64,000 nt of DNA from Chitinimonas arctica (GTDB lineage Bacteria; Pseudomonadota; Gammaproteobacteria; Burkholderiales; Chitinimonadaceae), in contig NZ_CP041730.1 of assembly GCF_007431345.1 (NCBI RefSeq), positions 1,240,001 to 1,304,000 of the forward strand. The letters are read 5' to 3'. This document shows positions 30,113 to 38,885 of the stretch, one piece after another; the stretch's first letter is position 1; each line of letters begins with the position of its first letter. Below the pieces are notes generated by a model that was not told the origin of the DNA, did not search any database, and was given only the letters and a program-made list of their open reading frames with translations. Both the position numbers and the translations under genes were made by a program.

Positions 30113-30371
30113 CGTAACGTTACCAGGCACACACCTTTTGCAGCGCTTCCCATAAACCCCAGACATGCGCTCAACCGGGCGGGGACATTTCCTACCCCCG
30201 CCGGGTACTTTGCCACCCACCTCACTCCCACGCGGCCCCCTGATGGCACCGTGGAAATCGCGTAGCACCGAGGCGTAAGCAATTTGTACCGTCTGGTATG
30301 GCCCTTGCTCAAGCCTCCCTCCGGCGGACAGCTCCGCTGGCCGTGGCAAATGAAATGGCGAGGCAAGCATC
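30113..30371. other. Non-coding stretch upstream of the Gly/Ser-rich gene
   Basis: No gene is supported. A minus-strand frame through here ends in the duplicated DUF486 tail but has no family match before it. The region presumably holds the promoter of the gene starting at 30372; I see no clear -35/-10 pair. GAGG lies 9-12 nt before that ATG. Confidence 0.4.
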
Positions 30372-32123
30372 ATGTGGGCAGGTCGTGGAAATTCCGGGAA
30401 ATCATCGGACGGGTCAAACGGTTCGGGTGGGTCGAGCGGATCAGGTGGTGGCGGACGAGGCCGGGGCGGCGGCAGCCCGCAAGCCAGCGGTGGAGGCCAG
30501 ACTGGACAACAATCTCTAGCACAGACAACTACGGGTAGCGCATCCCCCCGGGCAACGACTGTCGGCGGGCCGGGCGGCGGTACCGCCGGCTCCCCTAACC
30601 AGGGCGTCGGCGCCGAACCCAGTCGGATGAGCTATGCAAGGGCCGCTTCCAGCCCAGGTTCAGGCGGCCCGGGAGTATCCAGCATGGGCGGGGTTGGTTT
30701 CGGTGGCGGCGGCTCCCGCGGACGGAGTAGCTCGCCAGGCCCACAGCCTTCGCTATCGTCAGCCGGCGGCAGCTCCCGGCCCAGCTTTGTACCGCCGGTG
30801 AGCAGCTCGGCAGGCTCTACGCTTGCTGCGAGCAGTAGCAGCACACGCACCAGTTCGCCGAACTCCGGCGTCAGGCGCGGCAGCGGTGCAAGCAGTTCGG
30901 GCGGCCCTGGAGGTGGCATGGAAAGTTCGGGCCAAGGCACCCTTTCGACTCCATTGACTGCGCCGCACCAAGCGAGAGCATCGCGGTGGCCGCAGGTGGG
31001 CAGTGGATTGCTCACGCCAATGCACGGCATGGGTGCTGCCCCCAGTAGCGGCAGCATGGCAACTGGCAGCGCCGGAGGCCTGTCCAGCATGGACGGGGTT
31101 GGTATCGGTGGTGGTGGCGCCAGCGGACGGAGTAGCTCGCCCGGTCCACAGCCTTCGCTATCGTCAGCCAGTGGCAGCTCCGGGCCCAGCTTTGCACCCC
31201 CGGTGGGCAGCTCGGCAGGCTTTATGCCTGCCGTGAGCAGTAGCAGCCCTAGCACCAGTTCGTCGAGCTCCCGTGTCGGGGGCGGCGGCGGCGGCGGTGC
31301 AAGCAGTTCAAGCAGTTCAAGCAGTTCGGGCTACCTAGCGTTCCCTCAACACGGCTTCCCAAATGCTCAGACATTTCGTGATGCAACACGGCCATTGGCG
31401 CAGCTGGCGCGAGACGGCATCGTGTTTGTTTCTGGCAGCTCTGTCACCGGACGGAGCTTCCGCAGCGGAAACCCTTTTCGAGAGGGCGGTCCCCGCAACG
31501 AGCGCAGCGACATCGACGTAGGTATCGCCTCGCCCACGTTGTACAGCAGTCAAGATGTAGACAAAAGAAGACGCACAAACGGCTTCCCTTTGCGAGACAC
31601 CCCGCTTGGCAATGTGGAATTCCAGACCAATCATGCTTACAGGCCGCACCCGATCGGCCTGAGGGTCTATAACTCCGCGACCGTCGAAGGCGCGGTTGGT
31701 GATCGGCCCGTATTGATCCGCGCCCACACCCCTCCCCATTTGCGCGGTGACGAAAGCGGTGGAAGTGGGAACAGTGGCAGCAGCTCCGGTGCGAGGCCAG
31801 CGACCATGGGGAGCACCAGCAGCGGAAGCGGACGTGGCACGGCCGGCAGGTCGGGCGGCAGCACAGCGCTATCGCCCATGACAGGTGCCGGCCAGGGCGG
31901 CGGCGGGGCTGTTCCGGTTAGCACGCCGGTTAGCACGCCGGTTAGTGCATCGAACCGTTGGAACAGTGCCGCTAGCGTGCGCGTGCTCAGCGCCACGCTT
32001 GCCGGCGGCGCGGTAACCGGGGGCGCATCGAGCCATACCGGTGCAGGCGGCTCCAGTAGCTCGGGCGGCGGCCACACCCAACAGAGTGCAGGGCCTGGCA
32101 GCCATTCGGGCGGCGCTGGATAA
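30372..32123 (+). CDS. Gly/Ser-rich protein with embedded nucleotidyltransferase-like domain
   Basis: 583 aa, mostly low-complexity Gly/Ser/Pro. It has no signal peptide or membrane segment. Residues about 320-456 are of normal complexity and carry G355-S-S-V-T-G360 followed by S379-D-I-D382, the spacing of the GS...DxD motif of pol-beta-type nucleotidyltransferases. About 70 residues are repeated in tandem before it (DNA 30663-30900 and 31068-31305). VSTP repeats occur near 525. Long minus-strand frames overlap but lack any motif. Bracketed by a 71-nt direct repeat, it looks inserted. An effector or toxin is my inference. Confidence 0.65.
   Translation: MWAGRGNSGKSSDGSNGSGGSSGSGGGGRGRGGGSPQASGGGQTGQQSLAQTTTGSASPRATTVGGPGGGTAGSPNQGVGAEPSRMSYARAASSPGSGGPGVSSMGGVGFGGGGSRGRSSSPGPQPSLSSAGGSSRPSFVPPVSSSAGSTLAASSSSTRTSSPNSGVRRGSGASSSGGPGGGMESSGQGTLSTPLTAPHQARASRWPQVGSGLLTPMHGMGAAPSSGSMATGSAGGLSSMDGVGIGGGGASGRSSSPGPQPSLSSASGSSGPSFAPPVGSSAGFMPAVSSSSPSTSSSSSRVGGGGGGGASSSSSSSSSGYLAFPQHGFPNAQTFRDATRPLAQLARDGIVFVSGSSVTGRSFRSGNPFREGGPRNERSDIDVGIASPTLYSSQDVDKRRRTNGFPLRDTPLGNVEFQTNHAYRPHPIGLRVYNSATVEGAVGDRPVLIRAHTPPHLRGDESGGSGNSGSSSGARPATMGSTSSGSGRGTAGRSGGSTALSPMTGAGQGGGGAVPVSTPVSTPVSASNRWNSAASVRVLSATLAGGAVTGGASSHTGAGGSSSSGGGHTQQSAGPGSHSGGAG
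30663..30900 (+). repeat. Internal coding repeat, copy 1 of the Gly/Ser-rich gene
   Basis: Encodes a block with SSMGGVGFGGGG and RSSSPGPQPSLSS, repeated 405 nt (135 codons) downstream as SSMDGVGIGGGG and RSSSPGPQPSLSS. The copies keep the reading frame. Confidence 0.8.
31068..31305 (+). repeat. Internal coding repeat, copy 2 of the Gly/Ser-rich gene
   Basis: Second copy of the block at 30663-30900, ending in a Ser- and Gly-homopolymer stretch just before the nucleotidyltransferase-like domain. Confidence 0.8.
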
Positions 32124-32207
32124 AGGGGCGCCTCGGCCGAGCATAAGGCAAAACATTGCGAGTACGCGTCGGCCACAGCGCAAAGATTCGATTCATAGCC
32201 CGGCGGG

Positions 32208-32278
32208 TTTTAACCGATTCGCAGGGCTACCCTCTAAACATGAAATAGACAGCGCCCATCAAGCACAGGCCAGCCCAG
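32208..32278. repeat. 71-nt direct repeat, right copy (3' end of the DUF486 gene)
   Basis: Contains the last codons and stop of the intact DUF486 gene plus 19 nt beyond it; pairs with 30042-30112. Confidence 0.85.
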
Positions 32279-32580
32279 ATAAAATCCCACTTGAATGGCT
32301 GGCCCATGTAGAACATGGCGAACGGCACGAAGACCGCCAGCGTGATCACTTCCTGGATGATCTTGAGTTGCGCCAGGCTATAGACGGTGAAGCCGGTGCG
32401 ATTAGCTGGCACCTGCAGCAGATACTCGAACAAGGCGATGCCCCAGCTGGCGAGCGCAGCGATGTACCACGGCTTGGCGGCCATATCCTTGAGATGGGCG
32501 TACCAGGCGAAGGTCATGAAAATATTGGAACAGACGAGCAACAATACGGTCTGTAGGCCGGCGGGTAGATTGGCAAGCAT
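32227..32580 (-). CDS. DUF486 (DMT-like) small membrane protein
   Basis: 117 aa from ATG 32580; upstream codons in the same frame do not match the family. Four hydrophobic helices span the protein, with the family's LLVCSNIFMTFAWYAHLK start region and TVYSLAQLKIIQEVITL. Inner-membrane protein of unknown substrate. Its last 17 codons are duplicated 2.2 kb away. Confidence 0.88.
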   Translation of the reverse strand: MLANLPAGLQTVLLLVCSNIFMTFAWYAHLKDMAAKPWYIAALASWGIALFEYLLQVPANRTGFTVYSLAQLKIIQEVITLAVFVPFAMFYMGQPFKWDFIWAGLCLMGAVYFMFRG

Positions 32581-32654
32581 CGTTAGGGAACGGCCAGGGC
32601 GGCGAGTCTGATAAAATGAGGAGTTTGCGTTCCCACTCAACTTCCGTCCAGCCG

Positions 32655-33773
32655 ATGCCCGCTTTCCGTTTTATATCTTTACTGCTGAGTATCACCCTAT
32701 TGGCAGGTGCGCATGCCGGCGAAGCCGACGATATCGCCGGCAGCCTGACGCGCGGCCAGGCCGACGAGGCGCTGCAGTCGGCGGACCGGGCATTGCTCAA
32801 AGCCCCGCGCGATGCGCGGCTACGGCTGTTGCGCGGCAATGCGCTGGCCCAGCTTGGCCGTAGCAACGAAGCCATCCAGGTCTTTAGCTCGTTGACCGTT
32901 GACTACCCCGCCCTGCCCGAGCCTTATAACAATCTGGCGGCGGTGTACGCCCAACAAGGCCAGCTGGACCGCGCCCGCACTACACTGCAGATGGCCTTGC
33001 AGACCAACCCGGCCTATGCCACCGCCCATGCCAACCTGGCCGACGTATACGCCAAGCTTGCCGCGCAGTCTTATGAAAAGGCCTTGCAGCGCGACGTGGT
33101 CGAACGTCAGAACGGCCAGGTCAGCACACCGGCCAGTCCCGCCTCCTCGCGCCTGGCGCTGGTGCAGGATCTGGTCAGTCGCAGCGCGGCAACGGCCAGC
33201 AGGCCGGCCGAGACCAGACCGCCGGTCCCGCCTGCGATCGTTACCAAACCACTCCCCACACCAGTTGTCGTTGCTGCCACCAAACCGGCGGCCACCCCGG
33301 CGGTTGGGGTAATCGTGAGCAGACCGGAGCCGAAACCGGAGCCGAAACCGGAGCCGAGACCGGAACCGAAACCCCTCCCCAAACCGGAACCCAAGCCCGC
33401 TACCGTCGCACCCGTCGCCAGCCCGAACGCCGGCAAGGAAGCCGAGGCGCAGATATTGGCCGCCGTGAATGGCTGGGCGGATGCCTGGTCGCAACGGCGG
33501 GTCGGCGGCTACCTGGCAAGCTACGCGAAAAGCTTCAAGCCCGGCGGCATCGGTCGCAGCGCTTGGGAGCAGCAGCGGCGCGAACGGATCGAGGCGGCCA
33601 AACGGATCGAAGTGAAGCTGGCCAACATTCGCGTCAAGCTGGAAGGCGACACCGCCACGGTGCGCTTCGTACAACGTTACAAGTCGGACAAGCTGGAAAA
33701 CTCGACCACCAAGACCTTGGTCATGGAGAAAAACGGCAGTCGTTGGCTGATCAGAGAAGAACGGGTAGGATAG
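32655..33773 (+). CDS. Secreted TPR protein with Pro-rich linker and Cds6-like C-terminal domain
   Basis: 372 aa from ATG 32655; 13 upstream codons precede a proper signal peptide (about 1-21, cut after AHA). TPR repeats cover about 20-150, then a Pro/Lys/Glu linker with EPKP repeats (about 190-255). A C-terminal NTF2/SnoaL-like domain (about 265-372) follows. The same domain ends the L,D-transpeptidase encoded 6 nt downstream (KSDKLEN versus KSSNLEN), so the two probably act together in the periplasm on peptidoglycan. Confidence 0.82.
   Translation: MPAFRFISLLLSITLLAGAHAGEADDIAGSLTRGQADEALQSADRALLKAPRDARLRLLRGNALAQLGRSNEAIQVFSSLTVDYPALPEPYNNLAAVYAQQGQLDRARTTLQMALQTNPAYATAHANLADVYAKLAAQSYEKALQRDVVERQNGQVSTPASPASSRLALVQDLVSRSAATASRPAETRPPVPPAIVTKPLPTPVVVAATKPAATPAVGVIVSRPEPKPEPKPEPRPEPKPLPKPEPKPATVAPVASPNAGKEAEAQILAAVNGWADAWSQRRVGGYLASYAKSFKPGGIGRSAWEQQRRERIEAAKRIEVKLANIRVKLEGDTATVRFVQRYKSDKLENSTTKTLVMEKNGSRWLIREERVG
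33323..33371 (+). repeat. Tandem 12-nt coding repeat (EPKP linker)
   Basis: About four imperfect copies of CCGGAGCCGAAA encode Glu-Pro-Lys-Pro. This type of repeat can change copy number by slippage without breaking the frame. Confidence 0.75.
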
Positions 33774-33779
33774 ATCTCC

Positions 33780-35039
33780 ATGCGCCGTTCCTGGCTGAAA
33801 ATCGCCACCTGCCTTTTTGCTGGCCTCTATCTTGCGCCCGCCGCCAACTCGATGCAGTGGCCACGCGGCGCGGCGGCGCCGCTGTCGCTATTGCAAAGGG
33901 CCCCGGCACAACTGGCGCAAGCCAAGCCGGAAGAAGTGATCGTGGCGGCCCTCAATGCTATCCGCCAAAACCGGCTGAGCGAGGCTGACCGCCTGGTCGA
34001 TGCACTGCTCGACGTCCGCCCCAACTATCGCCTGGCCCACCTGCTCAAGGGCGATTTACTGATGGCCCGTGCCCAGCCGCTGGCAGGCATAGGCAGCGCC
34101 CCCATCGTCGACGACAAGCTCAACGACTTGCGTGAAGAAGCCAGCGTGCGGATGGCGCGCTACAACGCCCCACCGCCGCTGAATGAAATACCTTCCAATC
34201 TGTTGCAGCTGACCAACGGCCAGCGCTTCGCCGTGGTTGTCGATGCCAGCAAGTCCCGCCTCTATCTGTTCCGCAACGACGGTGGCGTACCGCGCTACGT
34301 GCTGGATTTCTACGTCACCATCGGCAAACTGGGCTTCGACAAGTCGCGCGAGGGCGATCAACGCACGCCGCTAGGGGTGTATTTTGTCACTGGCCATTTG
34401 CCGCGTGAACAACTGGACAAGAATTACGGCCAGCGCGCGCAACTGTATGGCGTAGGCGCTTGGCCGATCAGCTATCCGAATGACTGGGACAGGCAACAGG
34501 GCCGCACCGGCAGCGGTATCTGGCTGCACGGCGTGCCTTACGACACCTATAGCCGGGCGCCCAAGGCATCGAACGGTTGCGTCGCCATGTCGAATACCGA
34601 TATGACCGCACTCGGTAGCTATCTACAGGCCAATACACCGGTCGTGATCGCATCGTCGGTGGAATGGCTCTCCAGCGAGGTCTGGCAACAGCGCCGCGAA
34701 GCCGCCCTGAACAAGCTGGAGAACTGGCGCCGCGATTGGGAAAGCCTCAATGCGCCCCGGTACCTGGCGCATTACGCCGGCGATTTCCGCAGCGGCAACA
34801 ATGACCTGGCCAGATGGAAGGCCCAGAAGATCGCCGTCAATGCCGGCAAGCAGTGGGCCAGGATCCGCCTGGAAGACCTCAGTGTATTCAGCTACCCCAG
34901 CCGCGAAGGCAATCTGCTGATGGCCGATTTCGCCCAGGATTACAAAAGCAGCAATCTGGAGAACCGCAGCCAGAAGCGCCTGTATTTCCGTCGGCAGGCG
35001 GATGACTGGAAGATTATCTATGAGGCAGCGGCGGGCTGA
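33780..35039 (+). CDS. L,D-transpeptidase (YkuD) with Cds6-like C-terminal domain
   Basis: 419 aa. Signal peptide about 1-24. The YkuD domain (about 150-285) has the catalytic motif HG...S.GC, seen as IWLHGVPYDTY and ASNGCVAMS. The C-terminal domain (about 300-419) resembles that of the upstream TPR protein. YkuD enzymes make 3-3 peptidoglycan cross-links or attach proteins to the wall, and some only hydrolyse. ATG 33780 follows the previous stop by 6 nt, so this is a two-gene operon. Confidence 0.93.
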   Translation: MRRSWLKIATCLFAGLYLAPAANSMQWPRGAAAPLSLLQRAPAQLAQAKPEEVIVAALNAIRQNRLSEADRLVDALLDVRPNYRLAHLLKGDLLMARAQPLAGIGSAPIVDDKLNDLREEASVRMARYNAPPPLNEIPSNLLQLTNGQRFAVVVDASKSRLYLFRNDGGVPRYVLDFYVTIGKLGFDKSREGDQRTPLGVYFVTGHLPREQLDKNYGQRAQLYGVGAWPISYPNDWDRQQGRTGSGIWLHGVPYDTYSRAPKASNGCVAMSNTDMTALGSYLQANTPVVIASSVEWLSSEVWQQRREAALNKLENWRRDWESLNAPRYLAHYAGDFRSGNNDLARWKAQKIAVNAGKQWARIRLEDLSVFSYPSREGNLLMADFAQDYKSSNLENRSQKRLYFRRQADDWKIIYEAAAG

Positions 35040-35236
35040 GTGTCGGCCCGGCCTTGGGAATCAGTGTTTCCCTAACGACCGTTCTTCGTAATCTGTAAGG
35101 TGAAGAACTGGTTAAACTGCCTTTTGTCGGAAATTTAAGTGCGTTTGTTAAGCTTTGTGCAAAATGACCTGGCCTCCGGAGCTTCTCACCCGACAGCAGG
35201 CTTCCATTTCACTTTACACAAATCTTATTTCAATAT

Positions 35237-35827
35237 ATGAAATCCATTCCCAGACGCGCAGCAATTTTTGCTCTGGTTGGCATACTTGCAGGGTGCGCAA
35301 CAAACAGCTTTAGTACTAACGCCACTCACGGTCCATCAATTCGAGGTTCGAAGGTATACGCATATTCCTTCCTCGATCTGCGTGATGGGGACCTCGGACC
35401 GACGATGGTTGCTCAATTGCATTTACAGCTTACCCAGTCGCTAGCGAGTGCGGACGTTTCCCTAAAAGTTATTCGCTTAAAGGATAGTGAAGCCGGCAGG
35501 TCGTTCGCCTTCGCGCATTCAGGGTCCAGTATTGAGTCGAGCTTTGCTATACGACGAACGATAGAGAGCAATTTGCTTGAAGAGAGAACGCACGGTACAG
35601 ATTACAGATTGATTATCTTCCCGAGCAGCATTGAACTTAGCGATCGCTGGAAGCGCTACACTATCAACTGGGATCTTATAGACGTCAAGACGGGAAGAAG
35701 AGTGTGGAACAGTTCGTCGGTGGGGAGGCACTGGACAATGTTGTCGATCGATGAAGACCCCGAAGTGCGCGCCAAAATAATTGTGGATGGCGCCATTGCA
35801 GAGTTCAAGAGAAGCGGGTTGATTTAA
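35237..35827 (+). CDS. Putative lipoprotein of unknown function
   Basis: 196 aa. The signal peptide ends in the lipobox LAGC at about residue 20. The mature part has no recognised domain. GC content is visibly lower than in its neighbours, with more A/T third positions, hinting at acquisition. A 197-nt gap separates it from the transpeptidase gene; it has its own start region. Confidence 0.7.
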   Translation: MKSIPRRAAIFALVGILAGCATNSFSTNATHGPSIRGSKVYAYSFLDLRDGDLGPTMVAQLHLQLTQSLASADVSLKVIRLKDSEAGRSFAFAHSGSSIESSFAIRRTIESNLLEERTHGTDYRLIIFPSSIELSDRWKRYTINWDLIDVKTGRRVWNSSSVGRHWTMLSIDEDPEVRAKIIVDGAIAEFKRSGLI

Positions 35828-36003
35828 CGCCTGCAAGGGGTGCTAACAAGCAGCCGACCGGAAACCTGAGTACTTCCCCCCAGCTCATACATCGCCATTA
35901 AAAATAGTTATCACTTGTACTGGAGCAATTCCGACCGCGCAGCGGTGTCAATACCCCCTCTCTGCACCCGTCTTCAGCGCAATAGATCAACGATGGCGCT
36001 TTC

Positions 36004-36039
36004 AACAAAAAAGCCCGTCGTGTGACGGGCTTTTTTGTT
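36004..36039 (-). terminator. Strong bidirectional terminator
   Basis: AACAAAAAAGCCCGTC (36004-36019) and its exact complement (36024-36039) form a 16-bp stem around GTGT, with A/T tracts on both sides. It serves the reductase gene on the minus strand and can stop plus-strand transcripts too. Confidence 0.93.
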
Positions 36040-36053
36040 GAGCAATGGCTGGG

Positions 36054-36794
36054 TCAGATCACCAAACCACCATCCACCGACAGCACCGCGCCATTGATGT
36101 AGCTGGCATCATCGCTGGCCAGGAAGAGGTAGACCGAGGCGATTTCTTCCGGCTGGGCCAGACGGCGCATCGGTACCTTTTCTTCCATGGCCTGGATCAC
36201 CTTCTCCGGCATGTCCTTCAGAATCGGCGTCGCGACGAAGCCAGGGCAAACGGCGTTGGTGCGGATGCCGCGCTTGCCCAACTCCTTGGCCCAGGTCTTG
36301 GTGAAACCGATCACGCCGAATTTGGCGGCGGCATAATTGGTCTGGCCGAAGTTGCCGTACAGGCCCACCACGCTGGAGGCGTTCAGAATCACGCCGGCGG
36401 CCTGTTCGATCATGGTATCCACCACTGCCTTGGTGCAGTTGTAGACGCCCTTGAGATTGATATCGATCACCCGGTCGAACTGGTCTTCGGTCATCTTGGT
36501 CAGCTGGGCATCGGCGACGATGCCGGCGTTGTTGACCAGCACATCGATGCGGCCCCACTTTGCCTTGACGCCGGCGACCATCTCGGCGATCTGTTCCTTG
36601 TTGGTGACATTGACCACATAGCCGATGGCTTCGCCGCCAGCCGCCACGATTTCGCCGACCACGGTGTCGATGCCGCCTGCGTTGAGATCGCAGACCACGA
36701 CACGGGCGCCCTCCTTGCCGAAACGCAGGGCGGTTGCATGGCCGATGCCGCTGGCGGCACCGGTGATAATGGTTACTTTGCCGGACAAACGCAT
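36054..36794 (-). CDS. SDR-family 3-oxoacyl/acetoacetyl-CoA reductase (FabG/PhaB-like)
   Basis: 246 aa from ATG 36794 with AAGGAGAG upstream. Nucleotide-binding GAASGIGH near residue 13, NNAG, and the Ser...Tyr-x-x-x-Lys active site in [20 protein letters not shown]. It reduces a 3-oxoacyl thioester with NAD(P)H. Whether ACP or CoA is the carrier cannot be decided from the sequence. It stands alone, with no phaC or acpP nearby. Confidence 0.88.
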   Translation of the reverse strand: MRLSGKVTIITGAASGIGHATALRFGKEGARVVVCDLNAGGIDTVVGEIVAAGGEAIGYVVNVTNKEQIAEMVAGVKAKWGRIDVLVNNAGIVADAQLTKMTEDQFDRVIDINLKGVYNCTKAVVDTMIEQAAGVILNASSVVGLYGNFGQTNYAAAKFGVIGFTKTWAKELGKRGIRTNAVCPGFVATPILKDMPEKVIQAMEEKVPMRRLAQPEEIASVYLFLASDDASYINGAVLSVDGGLVI

Positions 36795-37123
36795 AATTTT
36801 CTCTCCTTGGAGCTGGCCGTAAGGGCCGGAAACAAACCGTTCAAAAGCACAAGGGGAAACGCAGCACCCCTTCTGGGGCACTGCGTTTCTGTCTTCTCCA
36901 TGCTTCTTCTTTGTCTTTATCCGGTTGAGCGGCCTTTGCGGCGACTCGGCGAGACGGTGGCTGACGATCGCCACCGGCCTGATTGCCCGTTATTGGTTCA
37001 CGAGCGCACTGAAGATGTGCGCGCATGATAGTACGACGAAACTAGAGTGACAACTCTAAGAAAGATTCTTTTCATAAGCGTTGCCATCCTGTACGCAAAA
37101 CACAACAGTATAGTTAAAAACTA
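36795..37123. other. Intergenic leader with a hairpin
   Basis: There is no gene. AAACGCAG and CTGCGTTT (36853-36888 overall) with an inner CCCC/GGGG pair form a strong hairpin about 60 nt before the reductase start. No long T-run follows on either strand, so it may be a leader structure rather than a terminator. Confidence 0.45.
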
Positions 37124-38728
37124 TTATTGCAGACCCTGGCTGGCCAAATACTCTTCATACCCACCGGTGTAGTGAACATAGCCACCATCACCTTTCAATT
37201 CAAGTATTTGGGTCGCCAGCGACGACACGAACAAGCGGTCATGCGATACGAACACCAAGGTACCCTTGTACAGTTCGAGCGCCAGGTTCAGCGACTCGAT
37301 GGACTCCATATCCATATGGTTGGTCGGTTCGTCCATGACCAGCACATTCGGCTGCTGCAGGATCAGCTTACCGTACAGCATGCGGCCCTTTTCACCGCCG
37401 GATAGCACCCGCACGCATTTCTTCACATCGTCGCCGCTGAACAGCAGCTTGCCGAGGATGCCGCGTATCACCTGGTCGTCGTCGCCCGGACGGCTCCACT
37501 GCTTCATCCAATCGAACAGGGTGTCGTCGCTGTCGAAATCTTCTTCATGGTCCTGTGCAAAGTAACCCGGCTCGGCCTTCTCCGCCCACTTCACGCTACC
37601 GGCGTCCGGCTTGAGCACTTCGACCAACATCTTCATCAGGGTGGATTTACCCACGCCATTGCCGCCGATTACGGCCAGCTTCTGGCCCGCCTCGAAGATC
37701 AGGTTCAGGTTCTGGATCAGCGGCTTGTCGAAGGACTTGGACAATCCAGCCGCTTCGAAGGCTTGCCGATGCAGTTTGAGCTTGTCGTCGAATTCGAACC
37801 GGACATAGGGATTCTGGCGCGAGGAAGGCTTCACCTCGACCATGCCTTCCTTGATCTTGTCCGCCAGCTTCAAGCGGCTGGTCGCCTGGCGCGACTTGGA
37901 CTTGTTGGCGGCGAAGCGGGATGCAAAGGCTTGCAGTTCGGCCACTCGTTCCTTGGCCTTGGAATTGGCGCCCAGCTGGCGTTCGCGCGCTTGCGTGCTG
38001 GCCAGCATGTAGTCGTCGTAGTTGCCCGGATAGATCTGGATGGTGCTGTAGTCCAGGTCGGCCATATGGGTGCAGACCTGGTTCAGGAAGTGACGATCGT
38101 GGGAAATGATGATCATGGTGGAATTACGCTCGTTCAGCGTCTCTTCCAGCCAGCGAATGGTGTTGATATCCAGATTATTGGTCGGCTCGTCCAGCAGCAG
38201 CACATCCGGATCGCTGAACAGCGCCTGCGCCAGCAGCACCCGTAGCTTCCAGCCCGGCGCGACTTCGCTCATGGGGCCGAAATGCTGTTCGATAGGCACA
38301 CCCGCGCCCAGCAACAAGGCGCCCGCGCGTGCCTCGGCATCGTAGCCGCCCATCTCGCCGAACTTCACTTCCAACTCGGCGGCACGCATATAATCATCTT
38401 CGGTGGCGTCGAGATTGGCGTAGATCGCATCCTTCTCGTGCCGGCAGGTCCATAGCTCGCCGTGCCCTTGCAGCACCACGTCGATCACGCGCTGATCTTC
38501 ATAACCGAATTGGTCCTGCCGCAACTTGCCAAGCCGGACGCCGGGGTCGAGACTGACATTGCCTGCCGACGGTTCGAGGTCGCCGCCGAGGATCTTCATA
38601 AAGGTGGATTTGCCCGAACCATTGGCGCCGATCAAGCCATAGCGGTTGCCGCCGCCGAACTTGACGGACACTTTTTCGAACAAGGGCTTGGCACCGAATT
38701 GCATGGTGATATTGGCGGTGTTGATCAC
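37124..38728 (-). CDS. ybiT: ABC-F ATPase, YbiT type
   Basis: 534 aa from GTG 38728, preceded by GGGAG; the 109 upstream codons in the frame are non-homologous and overlap the divergent gene's promoter. Two ABC domains with Walker A ANGSGKST and [13 protein letters not shown] before the second Walker B, and a linker between. The VTMQFG/ITMQFG start and the [18 protein letters not shown] region follow YbiT rather than EttA. No transmembrane part; ABC-F proteins act on the ribosome. Confidence 0.93.
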   Translation of the reverse strand: MINTANITMQFGAKPLFEKVSVKFGGGNRYGLIGANGSGKSTFMKILGGDLEPSAGNVSLDPGVRLGKLRQDQFGYEDQRVIDVVLQGHGELWTCRHEKDAIYANLDATEDDYMRAAELEVKFGEMGGYDAEARAGALLLGAGVPIEQHFGPMSEVAPGWKLRVLLAQALFSDPDVLLLDEPTNNLDINTIRWLEETLNERNSTMIIISHDRHFLNQVCTHMADLDYSTIQIYPGNYDDYMLASTQARERQLGANSKAKERVAELQAFASRFAANKSKSRQATSRLKLADKIKEGMVEVKPSSRQNPYVRFEFDDKLKLHRQAFEAAGLSKSFDKPLIQNLNLIFEAGQKLAVIGGNGVGKSTLMKMLVEVLKPDAGSVKWAEKAEPGYFAQDHEEDFDSDDTLFDWMKQWSRPGDDDQVIRGILGKLLFSGDDVKKCVRVLSGGEKGRMLYGKLILQQPNVLVMDEPTNHMDMESIESLNLALELYKGTLVFVSHDRLFVSSLATQILELKGDGGYVHYTGGYEEYLASQGLQ

Positions 38729-38885
38729 CTTGGAGTACTCCCAGAAGGCGCCCTGATCGGCGCCTGATACAAAAATAAAAAACCACGCATAGCGCGGTGC
38801 GGCAAAATTGCGTAATTTTACCACAGCAGCCCAATCCGACCGTCCGGTGTAAATCGGCTGCCGCCCAATAAAAAACGCCCAAGAC

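Noticed and set aside
30113..30366. 101-codon minus-strand frame ending in a DUF486-like tail
   Set aside because: Only the last 17 codons match DUF486, because of the duplicated repeat; the rest lacks homology, so it is treated as a repeat, not a gene.
30632..31255. Long Pro/Leu-rich minus-strand frame opposite the Gly/Ser-rich gene
   Set aside because: It is the mirror of a Gly/Ser-rich frame (GGC/AGC become Pro/Ala codons) and shows no motif, whereas the plus frame carries GS...DxD.
33323..33371. CRISPR-like repeat array
   Set aside because: The 12-nt units are contiguous and encode an EPKP linker; no spacers and no cas genes.
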